A stretch of DNA of 53,044 nucleotides from Chitinophagales bacterium (GCA_947449695.1 CANFST010000017.1:1-53044); one strand, 5' to 3'. Shown: positions 16,025-25,420, counted from the stretch's first letter. The notes: a model not told the origin generated them from the letters alone. Translations and numbers: made by a program.

Positions 16025-16861
16025 TTACATAAAAATTTCATTTGCCATCAGCATCGCTTCGGCTAATTTTTCGCCATTTAATTTTAAATTTTCTTGTCCG
16101 AAAAATTGAATCATGTTTTCTGTGGGCATGTTACCAGTTAATTTATCTGTTGCCATCGGGCAGCCACCAAAACCTTTTAATACACCGTCAAACCGCTTAC
16201 AGCCTGCGTTGTAAGCCGCATCAATTTTTTCTTTCCAAGTATCAGGCGTTGTATGTAAGTGTGCGCCAATTTCCATTTGCGGATAAAGTGGTATTAAATG
16301 TTTGAATAAATAAGAGATGTTTGCTGGATTGCCGATGCCAATTGTATCGCTCAGTGCAACAATTTTTATTCCCATCGCATTCATTTTTGCTACCCAATTG
16401 GCAGCAATTTCGGGCGAATATTCATCGCCATAGGGATTGCCAAAACCCATCGAAATATAAATAACGAGCTGCTTGTTTTTTTGCAAACAAATTTTTTGAA
16501 TGGCTTCAACACTGCTTAAACTCTGCTCAATCGAGCTGTTAGTGTTTCGTTGTTGGAATGTTTCAGAAATTGAAAATGGAAATCCTATAAAACTAATTTC
16601 ATCATATTGTGCGGCTTCTTCAGCACCACGAACATTGGCAACAATGGCTAATAATTTAGTGTTGGTTAATTGTAATTTTGGTAACACATTTTTCGTATCA
16701 GCCAATTGCGGAATTGCTTTTGCCGAAACAAAACTTCCAAAATCTAACGTATCAAAACCCACTTGCAATAATGTGTTGAGGTAATTTACTTTTTTTTCGG
16801 TAGGAATAAAATGCGCCCAGCCTTGCATGGCATCACGTGGACATTCAATTAATTTTATCAT
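16025..16861 (-). CDS. hydroxymethylglutaryl-CoA lyase family protein
   Basis: TIM-barrel enzyme of the HMG-CoA lyase family, which splits HMG-CoA into acetoacetate and acetyl-CoA in leucine breakdown. Catalytic residues are in place: R9, D10 and Q13 (ECPRDAMQ), metal-binding H201 and H203 (GAHLH), and the signature cysteine C234 (GFGGCPMATDKLTGN). Start placed at 16861, giving 278 residues; the frame continues to 17245 but that extension overlaps the next gene and a repeat and lacks homology-like text. A -7-like box lies 4 nt before this ATG. No other leucine-degradation genes are adjacent. Confidence 0.9.
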   Translation of the reverse strand: MIKLIECPRDAMQGWAHFIPTEKKVNYLNTLLQVGFDTLDFGSFVSAKAIPQLADTKNVLPKLQLTNTKLLAIVANVRGAEEAAQYDEISFIGFPFSISETFQQRNTNSSIEQSLSSVEAIQKICLQKNKQLVIYISMGFGNPYGDEYSPEIAANWVAKMNAMGIKIVALSDTIGIGNPANISYLFKHLIPLYPQMEIGAHLHTTPDTWKEKIDAAYNAGCKRFDGVLKGFGGCPMATDKLTGNMPTENMIQFFGQENLKLNGEKLAEAMLMANEIFM

Positions 16862-16865
16862 GTGG

Positions 16866-16873
16866 TAAAAATA
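16866..16873 (-). promoter_or_regulatory. -7-like box abutting the HMG-CoA lyase start
   Basis: Minus-strand TATTTTTA (one mismatch to TAnnTTTG) is followed by CCAC and then ATG, which leaves almost no 5' leader. Confidence 0.4.
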
Positions 16874-16900
16874 GTAAATGGTGAATAGTGAATAGTGAAT
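16872..16900. repeat. degenerate tandem run of AATAGTG words
   Basis: Three to four near copies of the 7-mer GTGAATA in a row between the divergent lyase and membrane-protein genes. This simple-word type recurs at gene borders in Bacteroidota. Confidence 0.55.
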
Positions 16901-16920
16901 TTTTTTTGTGATTTCAAAAA

Positions 16921-16954
16921 TGTAAAGTATGTTTAACGTAAAATATACTTTACA
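16921..16954. promoter_or_regulatory. operator-like inverted repeat before the membrane protein/Xre pair
   Basis: Perfect 10-bp arms TGTAAAGTAT (16921-16930) and ATACTTTACA (16945-16954), 14 bp apart, ending one base before the preferred ATG of the membrane protein gene. The downstream Xre-family protein is the natural candidate to bind it for self-regulation (inference). Confidence 0.6.
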
Positions 16955-16955
16955 A

Positions 16956-17363
16956 ATGAATCGAAAACTATTTTTATTACCTACATATTTTAAATGGGTT
17001 GGTGCTGCAATATTAGTATTGACAATGACTGCAATCATTATTGCGAATGTTGTTTTTGATTTTAATTTCGTTAAAATTATTTGGCTAAAATTGATTGTAA
17101 AAACAATGATTGCTTTATCATTCATGCTATTCATTTTAGCAAAAGAAAAAGTAGAAGATGAATTTATTATGCAATGCAGATTACGAGCCATGGCTGGCAT
17201 TTTTATTCTAAATTTTTTCTGTTCCATTTTCAGCGAATTCACCAAAACTTATTGCCCAACATTTTTTTCACCCATGTTTGGTTCGCTTTTCGGTGTTGGA
17301 ATTTTTCAAGCAATGATGTACATCACCACTTTTTATTCTTTGAAAAAAGGCTACGCTCAATAA
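16956..17363 (+). CDS. four-helix membrane protein paired with an Xre regulator
   Basis: 135 residues with four predicted transmembrane helices (FKWVGAAILVLTMTAIIIAN, KLIVKTMIALSFMLFILA, AMAGIFILNFFCSIF, SLFGVGIFQAMMYITTF). Start set at 16956 because the earlier ATG (16929) lies inside the inverted repeat. The next gene's ATG follows the stop directly (TAAATG). Small membrane proteins coupled with an Xre regulator occur in many bacteria, as stress or cell-envelope modules or as host-factor pairs; I cannot assign a function. Confidence 0.75.
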   Translation: MNRKLFLLPTYFKWVGAAILVLTMTAIIIANVVFDFNFVKIIWLKLIVKTMIALSFMLFILAKEKVEDEFIMQCRLRAMAGIFILNFFCSIFSEFTKTYCPTFFSPMFGSLFGVGIFQAMMYITTFYSLKKGYAQ

Positions 17364-17564
17364 ATGCAAAACAACTTAAAAGAATATCGCGATGCTGCTA
17401 AATTGACACAAGAACAATTAGCTGATAAAGTGGGCGTAAGCCGCCAAAGCATTATATCCATTGAGAAAAGACAATATATTCCAACCACAGTTTTAGCTTT
17501 GAAATTAGCAAAGGCTTTAAAACTAAAAGTGGAAGATTTGTTTGTGTTAGAAAAAGGCGATTGA
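17364..17564 (+). CDS. small Xre/Cro-type helix-turn-helix regulator
   Basis: 66 residues, essentially only the DNA-binding domain: LTQEQLADKVGVSRQSIISIEKR gives the scaffold and recognition helices, and YIPTTVLALKLAKALKLKVEDLF closes the five-helix fold. It is of the short YozG/YgzD type, which usually follows a small membrane protein gene, as here (0 nt spacing). It probably represses its own operon via the palindrome at 16921-16954. Confidence 0.92.
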   Translation: MQNNLKEYRDAAKLTQEQLADKVGVSRQSIISIEKRQYIPTTVLALKLAKALKLKVEDLFVLEKGD

Positions 17565-17607
17565 TTTTCATTTGAAAATCTTTCAATTTTTACTCTACAT
17601 AAAAATT

Positions 17608-17615
17608 TATCTTTG
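17608..17615 (+). promoter_or_regulatory. -7 box of the PorE-like gene
   Basis: TATCTTTG, full match to TAnnTTTG, 19 nt before the ATG. Confidence 0.5.
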
Positions 17616-17634
17616 CTACAATCGTTAATTAATC

Positions 17635-19659
17635 ATGCAAAGAATTTTCATTTTCATTTTATTGATTTTATCAAGTTTGTTCTTGATTAAATGTTCGGGC
17701 GAAAAAGCCATAGAACTCACAGGTGATAGGGCTTTTGAGCAAAAACAATTTTTAGTGGCTGCCAAATTATTACAAGATGAAATGCAAACTGATGATGTAA
17801 AAACTGCTCACGAAAAAACTTTGAAAGTAGCGCAATGCTATGATTATGCCAACAAAACCAAAGAGGCAGCCGATTGGTACGAAAAATATTATGCCATCAC
17901 CAAAGAGCCAGGCTATTTTTATAAGCATATCGAAAAATTGAAAGCGACTAACAATTATGAAAAGTGTGAAGAAGAATTAAAAGATTTTATAAAAATAAAT
18001 CCTGCCGAAAAAATAAAAGCCGCTTATGAAATCCAACAATGCCAAAACGCTGATGAATGGCTCACTTTACCCTCAATGTATGCTATCAAAAAAATTGATA
18101 GTGTAAATACTTTCAGAAATGAATATGCACCTGTTGCCTTTGAAAAAAATAAATTGGTTTTTACCTCGGATAGAAGCGCATCAACTGGCGACGAAAAATA
18201 TGGTTGGACAGGTGAAAAATTCAGTGATTTGTTTATTGCTGAAATGAAGGATGGAAAATTTCAACGTCCAAGAAAATTCAGTCAAATCCTCAACACACCT
18301 GCACACGAAGGCACATGTACCTTCACAAGAAATTTTAATGGAATAATTTTCACCCGATGCGGAAGTGCAAACAGCACCGATGACTTTTGCCAACTATTTA
18401 TCAGCGAACGCCAACCTGACGGTGAATGGAGTGAAGGCTCAAAATTATTATTGTTTGGCAATGAGGATACTTTGCAAAATGTTGGTCAGCCTTTTTTAAC
18501 AGAAGATGGAAAAAGCCTTTATTTCAGTAGCGATGCAGCTGGTGGATTAGGCGGAAAAGATTTATACGTTTGTTATAAAACAAGTAATGGCTGGAGCAAA
18601 CCCAAAAATTTAGGTGGTACTGTCAACAGCAGTGGTGATGATGTTTTTCCTTATGTTCGCAAAGATGGAACATTATTTTTCTCATCAAATGGGCATGGCG
18701 GCATGGGCGGTTTGGATATTTTTATGTGTATGAAAAATGGTAATAAATTTAGTCAACCATTTAATTTGAAATCACCCTTAAACAGTGGTGCCGATGATTT
18801 CGGATTCACATTTGTGCAATACAACGAAAAAGGAATCAACGATACTTTGATGGGCTGGGGCTATATATCATCGCCACGAACTGGCGGCAAAGGCGGTGAT
18901 GACATTTATAAATTTGAATTGAAAAAAGAAAAAGTTTATACTTTTTGGCTTAGCGGAACTATTTCAGAAAACAAATATGAAGACCCTAAAGACCCCAAAA
19001 GCAAGGTGGTGGATACTTTGCCAGTGAGCCATGCATTTGTGCAATTATTCGAAATCAATAAATCAACTGGAATGCAACATTTGGTTGATGCCGATTCAAC
19101 TGATAAAGATGGGGTTTATACTTTTCAGATTGAAAAAGGAAAAGAGTATAAATTGACAGTATCGAAGAAAAATTATTTCAATAAGTCGGATGTTGCTTCA
19201 TCAAAAAATTTACAAGCAAAAGGCGAAGACACCAGAGTTTTTGTTTACAAAGATTTGCGATTGGAGCACATCATCAAAAACAAAATGATTGAGATTCCGA
19301 ATATTTTTTATGATTTGGATAAATCAAATATTCGCCCTGATGCCGCGGCAGTGCTCGATTCGTTGGTATTACCATTATTGGAAGAAAACCCAACTTTAAA
19401 ATTTGAATTAGGTTCACATACTGATTCAAGAGGCAAAGATGAATACAATATTACATTGAGCCAAAAACGTGCTGATGCCGTTGTAGAATATTTAATTCAA
19501 AAAGGAATTAACGCCGAACGATTGATAGCAAAGGGTTATGGCGAAACTCAAATTATTAATCGATGCACAAATGGTGTTGATTGTAGTGAAGAAGAACATC
19601 AACAAAATCGCCGAACTACATTTAAAGTATTGGATGAAAAATTGGAAGAGCAGAAATAA
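17635..19659 (+). CDS. PorE-like OmpA-family lipoprotein (T9SS accessory)
   Basis: 674 residues. The signal peptide ends in a lipobox-like LIKC at about residue 20, so the protein is probably an outer-membrane-anchored periplasmic lipoprotein. Domain order: TPR-like helices (about 25-130), a PD40-type beta-propeller (about 150-430; blades such as FTSDRSAST, YFSSDAAGGLGGKDLYV, FFSSNGHGGMGGLDIFM), a carboxypeptidase-regulatory-like domain (about 440-535) and an OmpA peptidoglycan-binding domain (about 552-670; FYDLDKSNIRPDA, GSHTDSRG, LSQKRADAV). This order is that reported for PorE, which links the T9SS to peptidoglycan; the several T9SS cargo genes in this window fit. PorE assignment is from architecture, not alignment. 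Confidence 0.85.
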   Translation: MQRIFIFILLILSSLFLIKCSGEKAIELTGDRAFEQKQFLVAAKLLQDEMQTDDVKTAHEKTLKVAQCYDYANKTKEAADWYEKYYAITKEPGYFYKHIEKLKATNNYEKCEEELKDFIKINPAEKIKAAYEIQQCQNADEWLTLPSMYAIKKIDSVNTFRNEYAPVAFEKNKLVFTSDRSASTGDEKYGWTGEKFSDLFIAEMKDGKFQRPRKFSQILNTPAHEGTCTFTRNFNGIIFTRCGSANSTDDFCQLFISERQPDGEWSEGSKLLLFGNEDTLQNVGQPFLTEDGKSLYFSSDAAGGLGGKDLYVCYKTSNGWSKPKNLGGTVNSSGDDVFPYVRKDGTLFFSSNGHGGMGGLDIFMCMKNGNKFSQPFNLKSPLNSGADDFGFTFVQYNEKGINDTLMGWGYISSPRTGGKGGDDIYKFELKKEKVYTFWLSGTISENKYEDPKDPKSKVVDTLPVSHAFVQLFEINKSTGMQHLVDADSTDKDGVYTFQIEKGKEYKLTVSKKNYFNKSDVASSKNLQAKGEDTRVFVYKDLRLEHIIKNKMIEIPNIFYDLDKSNIRPDAAAVLDSLVLPLLEENPTLKFELGSHTDSRGKDEYNITLSQKRADAVVEYLIQKGINAERLIAKGYGETQIINRCTNGVDCSEEEHQQNRRTTFKVLDEKLEEQK

Positions 19660-19662
19660 AAA

Positions 19663-22404
19663 TTAATAAGCTGCTCCACCACCCTCCGTATTTTTTCCTT
19701 TCATTTTATAAATAAAAGAAAGCATAAAAAATTGTTGTAAAAGGTTACTTTGGGTTGTATTGATATAACTTCCTGTTACAGTTCGACTCAAAGTAACATT
19801 TTGTTTAAATAAATCGTAACAAGTAAATTTCAAATTATACTTTTCATCCTTATCCAGAGCCTGTTGTAAGTATAAATTAAAAATAGAAACCACCTTACCA
19901 ATACTAGGTATATTGCGTTTGTCCTCCACATCCAAATCACAATTCAACTCACTACCTTTCCATAAATCAACCCTTAAACTTGTTGATAATTCTGGCAACC
20001 ATTGATTATAGTTTACTGAAGGGTTTAATTGGTCTTTATAATTAGAATAATTTGCTCCAACACCAAAATCAAATTCTAATTTCTCAGAATTACTGATAGA
20101 AATATTAGGATTGAAATTAATAGCAAAATTATTTCCAAAGTTTTTTTGCTCATTAAAAATCTCGGGCACAATGGTATAGCGTTCAGAAATCCAACAACCA
20201 AAATCCAATTTCTTTGTCAATCCACGTTTTATATTTAAGCCGATATTTTCATTGAAATAACCTGAAAGATTTTTAGGAGTGCGATATGTAATTCCATTTG
20301 CACTAATTGAATTGACATAACACAAATAATTATCTGATTGACTTAAGTCGAAATTTGACCAAATATTTTTAAATCGTTTATAATTTTGTTTTGAAAACAC
20401 ACCACCCATATGCCATTGCTCAAAGGGTACCAAATATGGGTTCCCAACTAATCGCATCCAAGGATTAGAAATATTTTGTAAGGGCATTAAATGAGTGAAC
20501 GATGGAAACTCAACTACTTTTTCAGCAGTAAAACGTGCATAACCAAAACTTCGGCGCCAATTGCTAAAAGTGATAAATGGCAAAAATAAATTATAGTTTT
20601 TATTTACTTCCAAATGATTAGTTTGGTCGGTATTTCCTAAAGTTAAATTCAAATAAATTGCTCCTACACTTAAATCATGATCTTTATCTCCCTTGCTCAG
20701 AAAGGCTTTCCAACTGAATTGTTGTGCTGTGTTATAAAATTTTAAACTTAGTGAATCTATTTTACTTGAATAATTCTGAGAAAAATTCTGCAAAGCAAAA
20801 TTATTGGCATTTAACACGACGATATTATTAGTATTATTCATATAATAAACATCTGCTGTTGAAGCTATCTTAAATTCCTTAATTAACGGCAAACATCCTG
20901 ATAATTGCAGCAAATGCTCATTTCCATAAATATTGTTATTGTTTTTGAAATTAAATTTTGAAACTGTTCCATCTGAAAATTGATAAGTTGAAATAAGGTT
21001 ACTATTAATATTAGATTTTTCAATGATTGAAAAAATTCTCTTCTTATTCTTTCTGCTGATTCGATGCCAGTTTAAATAAAACCCAGCAGTTTGCTGAGCA
21101 ATCTCCTTTTCAGAATTATTTATACCAGTATTTACTAGGGCATCATTTGTTTTAATAATATTATTTGAATTAAACTCCTGCGAATATAAATTGTATGCGG
21201 CATTGAGCCCAATACCGAATCTGCCGACACTATCCGTTTCTTTTGAATAATTGATGTCGCTGCTTAACTCATGTGCTTTACCAACTGTATTCTGATTACT
21301 ACTTGTAATTTGTTTTGTACTATCATTAATCGGGTTTTCTGTAATCGTATTTCGTTGAGTGGTAAAATTATTATTGTTGTACCCAATATTAAAACTGAAT
21401 TTTCTTTTACGTGAATACTCATTAAAATAAGTAAAAGCCAAATCCGATTTTTTATTAATATTTCCGCTTGAGTTGGATTCATCGTTCCGATTTGAATAAT
21501 ATACATATCTGCTCAAACTACCTGTGCGCTGCGCCCATGAGCCACCATGCCAATTATTAAATCCAAAATCAAAACCATTATCATTAGTGTTGTTGCCATT
21601 AATTACCAATGACCATTTTCTGTCATTATGAAAACTATTTAATCTTAAACCTGCTTCATATCTATCATTCGAACCGTAGCCAGCAATGGCATCTCCAAAA
21701 AACCCAATTCGTTTTCCCTTTTTTAATTTTAAATTAATTGTTTTTGTGTTATCAGGTGTAACCATCCCGTTGTCGTCTTTATCATCATACACCTGTACTT
21801 TTTCAATCATATCAGCCCTTAAATTTTTCGAAACTAAACCTGGATTGCTTCCAAAAAATTCAGAACCATCTACCATGATTTTTGATACTGAACCACCATT
21901 AACTTTAATTGAGCCATCTTTAGCTACTTCAAATCCAGGTATTTTTTTAAACATCTGACTGACATCACTATTCGGTAAAACTTTTAACCTTGCTGCATTT
22001 ATCTCAATCGTATCTCCTTTCATCCGAATCAATCCAGCCGAAATTTTAACTTCTTTTAATTGATGTGATGCCTGTGTAAGTTTAAAATTAATTTCATCAA
22101 AACTCCATTCCCAGCCAGCTGGTTTTATTTTTTCAATTTTATCATTATACCCCATTTGACTAACAATGATAAGAATAGAATCTTTTAGATGCAGTTCCAT
22201 TGTATAGTTACCGTTAGGTGTTGAAAATCCAAAATTGATTAATGAAGTATCTTGCGCTTTATAAAATGCTATAGTGACATCTTTCAAAGGCATATTGGCA
22301 GCCGAATCGGTGACAGTACCTTTAAAATTACGATGAATATTTTGAGCCGAAGCATTAACAATCAAGGCTAACAATACAAACAGAAGTAGGTTATTTTTTC
22401 TCAA
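19663..22404 (-). CDS. TonB-dependent-receptor-like outer-membrane beta-barrel protein
   Basis: 913 residues with signal peptide (cleavage after NASAQ), a carboxypeptidase-regulatory-like domain (about 25-115; FKGTVTDSAANMPLKDVTIA), a plug-like domain (about 115-225; LPNSDVSQMFKKIPGFEVAKDG and VNGGSVSKIMVDGSEFFG), then a long region of alternating beta strands rich in aromatic residues and Asn, matching the outer-membrane beta-barrel family common in Bacteroidota. No SusD partner or metal-transport gene is adjacent. Ligand unknown. Its stop faces the PorE-like gene's stop with 3 nt between. Confidence 0.88.
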   Translation of the reverse strand: MRKNNLLLFVLLALIVNASAQNIHRNFKGTVTDSAANMPLKDVTIAFYKAQDTSLINFGFSTPNGNYTMELHLKDSILIIVSQMGYNDKIEKIKPAGWEWSFDEINFKLTQASHQLKEVKISAGLIRMKGDTIEINAARLKVLPNSDVSQMFKKIPGFEVAKDGSIKVNGGSVSKIMVDGSEFFGSNPGLVSKNLRADMIEKVQVYDDKDDNGMVTPDNTKTINLKLKKGKRIGFFGDAIAGYGSNDRYEAGLRLNSFHNDRKWSLVINGNNTNDNGFDFGFNNWHGGSWAQRTGSLSRYVYYSNRNDESNSSGNINKKSDLAFTYFNEYSRKRKFSFNIGYNNNNFTTQRNTITENPINDSTKQITSSNQNTVGKAHELSSDINYSKETDSVGRFGIGLNAAYNLYSQEFNSNNIIKTNDALVNTGINNSEKEIAQQTAGFYLNWHRISRKNKKRIFSIIEKSNINSNLISTYQFSDGTVSKFNFKNNNNIYGNEHLLQLSGCLPLIKEFKIASTADVYYMNNTNNIVVLNANNFALQNFSQNYSSKIDSLSLKFYNTAQQFSWKAFLSKGDKDHDLSVGAIYLNLTLGNTDQTNHLEVNKNYNLFLPFITFSNWRRSFGYARFTAEKVVEFPSFTHLMPLQNISNPWMRLVGNPYLVPFEQWHMGGVFSKQNYKRFKNIWSNFDLSQSDNYLCYVNSISANGITYRTPKNLSGYFNENIGLNIKRGLTKKLDFGCWISERYTIVPEIFNEQKNFGNNFAINFNPNISISNSEKLEFDFGVGANYSNYKDQLNPSVNYNQWLPELSTSLRVDLWKGSELNCDLDVEDKRNIPSIGKVVSIFNLYLQQALDKDEKYNLKFTCYDLFKQNVTLSRTVTGSYINTTQSNLLQQFFMLSFIYKMKGKNTEGGGAAY

Positions 22405-22488
22405 GAATTTTTTTTTAGTCCCGAAAAATAATCAGAAAAACTATTGCTAATTCCTCTTTAAAAGTTGTTCCATTGTTAAATGCTTTAT

Positions 22489-23889
22489 CTATTTCAACCA
22501 CTTCAACATTTCATTTAACACTTCATTTTTGTTTGCCAAAAATTGGCTGATACTTTTCTGCGTATTGGAATTAACTTGATTGAAATAATTTTCATCACTC
22601 AAAAGTTTTTCTATTAAAGCCTGTAACTCATTCAATGAAGAAGCTTTCATTGTCAATCCATCTTTTGAAAAATCAATAAATCGTTCAAAGTTGGGATGAT
22701 GCAATTGAATCATTGGCACATCAGCTGAAGCGGCTTCAAACATAATAGCGCTATCAACCGTAATGCCGATAAAGGTTTCAGCCAATACTTCAGCTAAGTT
22801 GTTTTTGGAAGTTTTTATTTCTTCAGAAAATTTTGGATACAAACTTTCATTATCCAACTGATGCCATTTGATTAAAAGTTGCTTGTCGTATTTTTTTGCA
22901 ATAGCATTTAATTCATAAAACCATTGCACAACTTCAGCATACAAGCCAGTTCCAAGCGCTTCATATTTGAAATAAGGTTGTGTGAAAAACGTGATTGATT
23001 TTCTTTCAAACGTTTTTTGAGTGATGTTTAATTTTTGTGCAAACGTGTCAAAATGAGCACTGCCAATAATTTCCAACTCCTTTGCATTGGCTTTGAAGTC
23101 ATTCAGCATTACTTCATAATCATGTTTGCCCCATACCCAATATTTTTTTGAATGAATTGGGTAATTGAATTCACCCATCAAACCATGTTGCAGAATGATG
23201 TTTTGGCAATTTGTTTTTGATGCTTCAAAATAAAACAAGGAATCCCAAAACCAATGGTCTCCTGCGCCGAGTAAATATTTTTTTGTTTGTAAAAATTGTT
23301 GAACAGAATTGCCATACAAATGTTGTTGCAAAGCATATTGCCACACATTTTGAAAAAGAAAAAATTTCTTTTTAGCGTTTCCAAAAATCCATTTCAACAT
23401 TCCGGATTTTGCAAAAAATGCAGCTTTAAAAAATGAAGTGGAATAATTTTTTGGCAAGAAAAAATCTTCATCTACGATATTTGGAAGTGAAATATTTTCT
23501 TGATGCAATCTTTTTAAAACAGCAGCTTGTTTATCTTTCGGAATAAAACATTCAAAGGCTTTATTGTTTTGTTGTAGTGCTTTTATAAGCGGCAACAAAG
23601 CATTCAAATAAGCTGTGTTGTTATCCAGTAAAATTAAAATGGGCGAATTGTTAGTACTTGAATTTGTTTGTTTTCCTGAAAATATTTTTCCAAAATGTTT
23701 GAAGAAAAATAAAAATGCTTCCGCCCAATGACTGAAGTATAATTTCACTCCATTCTTAAAATTTCTTTTAAAAGAAAAATAATAAGGATGCCGTAAACGC
23801 TTTGCCCATGGCAATTTCAGCGAAAGTTTATCCATCGCTTCAATGGCATGTTTCCATTGTGGGTCGTGAAATTGGCGGTGAGAGTTCAT
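22489..23889 (-). CDS. putative GT-B-fold glycan transferase / capsule synthesis protein
   Basis: 466 residues without signal peptide. After a basic N terminus, NSPILILLDNNTAYLNALLPLIKAL looks like a first Rossmann strand, and ILQHGLMGEFNYPIHSKKYWVWGKHD followed by TVDSAIMFEAASADVPMIQL look like the donor-binding half of GT-B enzymes of the capsule/polysialyl/CDP-glycerol transferase type. The start overlaps the stop of the upstream secreted-protein gene (ATGA). Together with the CMP-sugar synthetase gene three genes upstream, a role in adding or handling a surface sugar is plausible, but the exact family is uncertain. Confidence 0.55.
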   Translation of the reverse strand: MNSHRQFHDPQWKHAIEAMDKLSLKLPWAKRLRHPYYFSFKRNFKNGVKLYFSHWAEAFLFFFKHFGKIFSGKQTNSSTNNSPILILLDNNTAYLNALLPLIKALQQNNKAFECFIPKDKQAAVLKRLHQENISLPNIVDEDFFLPKNYSTSFFKAAFFAKSGMLKWIFGNAKKKFFLFQNVWQYALQQHLYGNSVQQFLQTKKYLLGAGDHWFWDSLFYFEASKTNCQNIILQHGLMGEFNYPIHSKKYWVWGKHDYEVMLNDFKANAKELEIIGSAHFDTFAQKLNITQKTFERKSITFFTQPYFKYEALGTGLYAEVVQWFYELNAIAKKYDKQLLIKWHQLDNESLYPKFSEEIKTSKNNLAEVLAETFIGITVDSAIMFEAASADVPMIQLHHPNFERFIDFSKDGLTMKASSLNELQALIEKLLSDENYFNQVNSNTQKSISQFLANKNEVLNEMLKWLK

Positions 23890-24653
23890 TTTTTGAGAAT
23901 GAGTTTTACAAAATGATTTTTGCCATCAAATTCGTCATCAACAGCATAAACAACATTTTCATTTATTGTTTTACAATGAGTCATTTGAGGGCAAAAGCAT
24001 TTTGGACAATTCCGATTTCCTTTTTCATCAAACCAACCCCAACCTGATTCATCCTCACAATAAAAATCATACTCAAATTCTTTTTCGAAAACTGACTGTT
24101 TAATTTTAAACACTTCGATTTGTCGTCGAATATCAAGCATATCCCACGGGGCTGTATTAAATCTTGAAAACTCTACAAACCGTTCTCCATTATTTAGAAT
24201 CGAAAAGTCCCAGCTGTTTATTTTAAAAGCGGATAAATACGGTGGTTTGAACAAGAGAGAAATATAATTCTTTCCTTCCCAATAATATGTAAAACAATTT
24301 TCAACACCGACAAGAAACCATTTTTTACCATTAACTATAAAATATCCAACATAGAAAAAATCTGCGGTTGAATCACGAAGTAATGAATCACAGAATAACT
24401 CTTTGTTATACTCTCCAAACGATAATACTATCTCATTGCTATCATACAAAATAAGGCTATTTTTTTTTTTAAGAAAGTTTAGTGTGTCAATCGTTAGAGG
24501 ACAAATATCAACTGCGTTTGCATAAGTTGTTGAATCAATATACTCCAACGTGAAGGGCAATGAATCAGGCAAATTGATTTTTTGCGCAAACGAAAATTTG
24601 CAAAAAAATAAAAGCACAACAAGAGAAAATATTTTCTTCAATTTATCATTCAT
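23886..24653 (-). CDS. secreted protein of unknown function
   Basis: 255 residues with a clear signal peptide (MNDKLKKIFSLVVLLFFCKFSFAQ). The mature part shows no motif I recognise; a cysteine cluster CPKCFCPQMTHC lies near the C terminus and may hold a metal or disulphides. The ATG lies within a repeat-like run (24646-24671), and the gene overlaps the following transferase gene by 4 nt, so both are probably co-expressed. Confidence 0.7.
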   Translation of the reverse strand: MNDKLKKIFSLVVLLFFCKFSFAQKINLPDSLPFTLEYIDSTTYANAVDICPLTIDTLNFLKKKNSLILYDSNEIVLSFGEYNKELFCDSLLRDSTADFFYVGYFIVNGKKWFLVGVENCFTYYWEGKNYISLLFKPPYLSAFKINSWDFSILNNGERFVEFSRFNTAPWDMLDIRRQIEVFKIKQSVFEKEFEYDFYCEDESGWGWFDEKGNRNCPKCFCPQMTHCKTINENVVYAVDDEFDGKNHFVKLILKK

Positions 24654-24671
24654 AATTCATCGTTCATCATT
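24646..24671. repeat. degenerate tandem run of ATTCATC words at a gene border
   Basis: TCATTCATAATTCATCG then TTCATCATT: simple repeated words that contain the start codon of the secreted-protein gene and reach the stop of the SDR gene. Confidence 0.5.
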
Positions 24672-25401
24672 AGACTATCGTCCAACCCCCATCTACCATC
24701 AAGTTGTGTCCAGTGATGTAAGCCGCATCATCACTCAATAAAAAGGCAATGGAAGGTGCAATGTCTTTTGGTAAACCCATTCTTTTTAATGGAACTTTCT
24801 TGTTGTAGTTCTCTACAAAAGAAGGATTTTGATTATCAAAAATTCCACCAGGCGAAACTGTATTTACTCTGATGCCAAATTGTCCATTTGCCGAAGCTAA
24901 ATAACGAGTGAGATTTACAATGCCACCTTTGATTGCTGAATAAATTATTGCATTTCCCATTTGGGTTCCTTCATAAATGCTGAAGTCAGGAGCCTGAACA
25001 CCATAAATAGAAGCAAGATTCACAATGCTTCCAAAGCCTTGCAGCTTCATCTGTTTGATGATTTTATTGCAACACAAATAATAGCCATTGAGGTGCATGT
25101 CAACGTTTTTGCGCCAGCTTTCAAATGGCAAATCGGCATCAGGCATTCCCCAATCCGCTGTTCTTGGATAAGCATTATTTACCCAACCATCAATTCTTCC
25201 ATGCTTTGCAACAATAGATTGTATGCAGGTTTCAACCGATTCTTCATTGGTAATATCCAATTGATACTGGTCATTATCTAAATCAGTTTCGGTTTTTACA
25301 TCAGCTTCAATCACTCTGAAACCTTTGCCGCGACAGTGATTGACAAACTCTTTTCCAAGCAATCCTTTTGCTCCGGTGATGACGATTATTTTTTGTGTCA
25401 T
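24670..25401 (-). CDS. SDR-family oxidoreductase (PtmA-like)
   Basis: Classical short-chain dehydrogenase of 243 residues: nucleotide-binding TGAKGLLGKEF at the N terminus, VNNAYPR, catalytic Ser in NLASIYG, catalytic YSAIKGG (YxxxK), and the C-terminal TGHNLMVDGGWTIV. Start taken at 25401 (MTQKIIVITGAKG); the longer frame to 25431 runs into the inverted-repeat element. In flagellin and surface-glycan loci such SDRs (PtmA) sit beside an Idh-type oxidoreductase and a CMP-nonulosonate synthetase, exactly as here. The sugar substrate is not known. Confidence 0.85.
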   Translation of the reverse strand: MTQKIIVITGAKGLLGKEFVNHCRGKGFRVIEADVKTETDLDNDQYQLDITNEESVETCIQSIVAKHGRIDGWVNNAYPRTADWGMPDADLPFESWRKNVDMHLNGYYLCCNKIIKQMKLQGFGSIVNLASIYGVQAPDFSIYEGTQMGNAIIYSAIKGGIVNLTRYLASANGQFGIRVNTVSPGGIFDNQNPSFVENYNKKVPLKRMGLPKDIAPSIAFLLSDDAAYITGHNLMVDGGWTIV

Positions 25402-25420
25402 AATTTTATTTTTCCAGCGA

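Noticed and set aside
16019-16038. Terminator between the RCC1 and lyase genes
   Set aside because: The inverted repeat is A/T only (AAATTTTT/AAAAATTT) and can arise by chance in this base composition.
16862-17245. N-terminal extension of the HMG-CoA lyase frame
   Set aside because: It overlaps the divergent membrane protein gene, the operator palindrome and a simple repeat, and translates to low-complexity text (IHYSLFTIYYFYH). The ATG at 16861 starts the recognisable domain.
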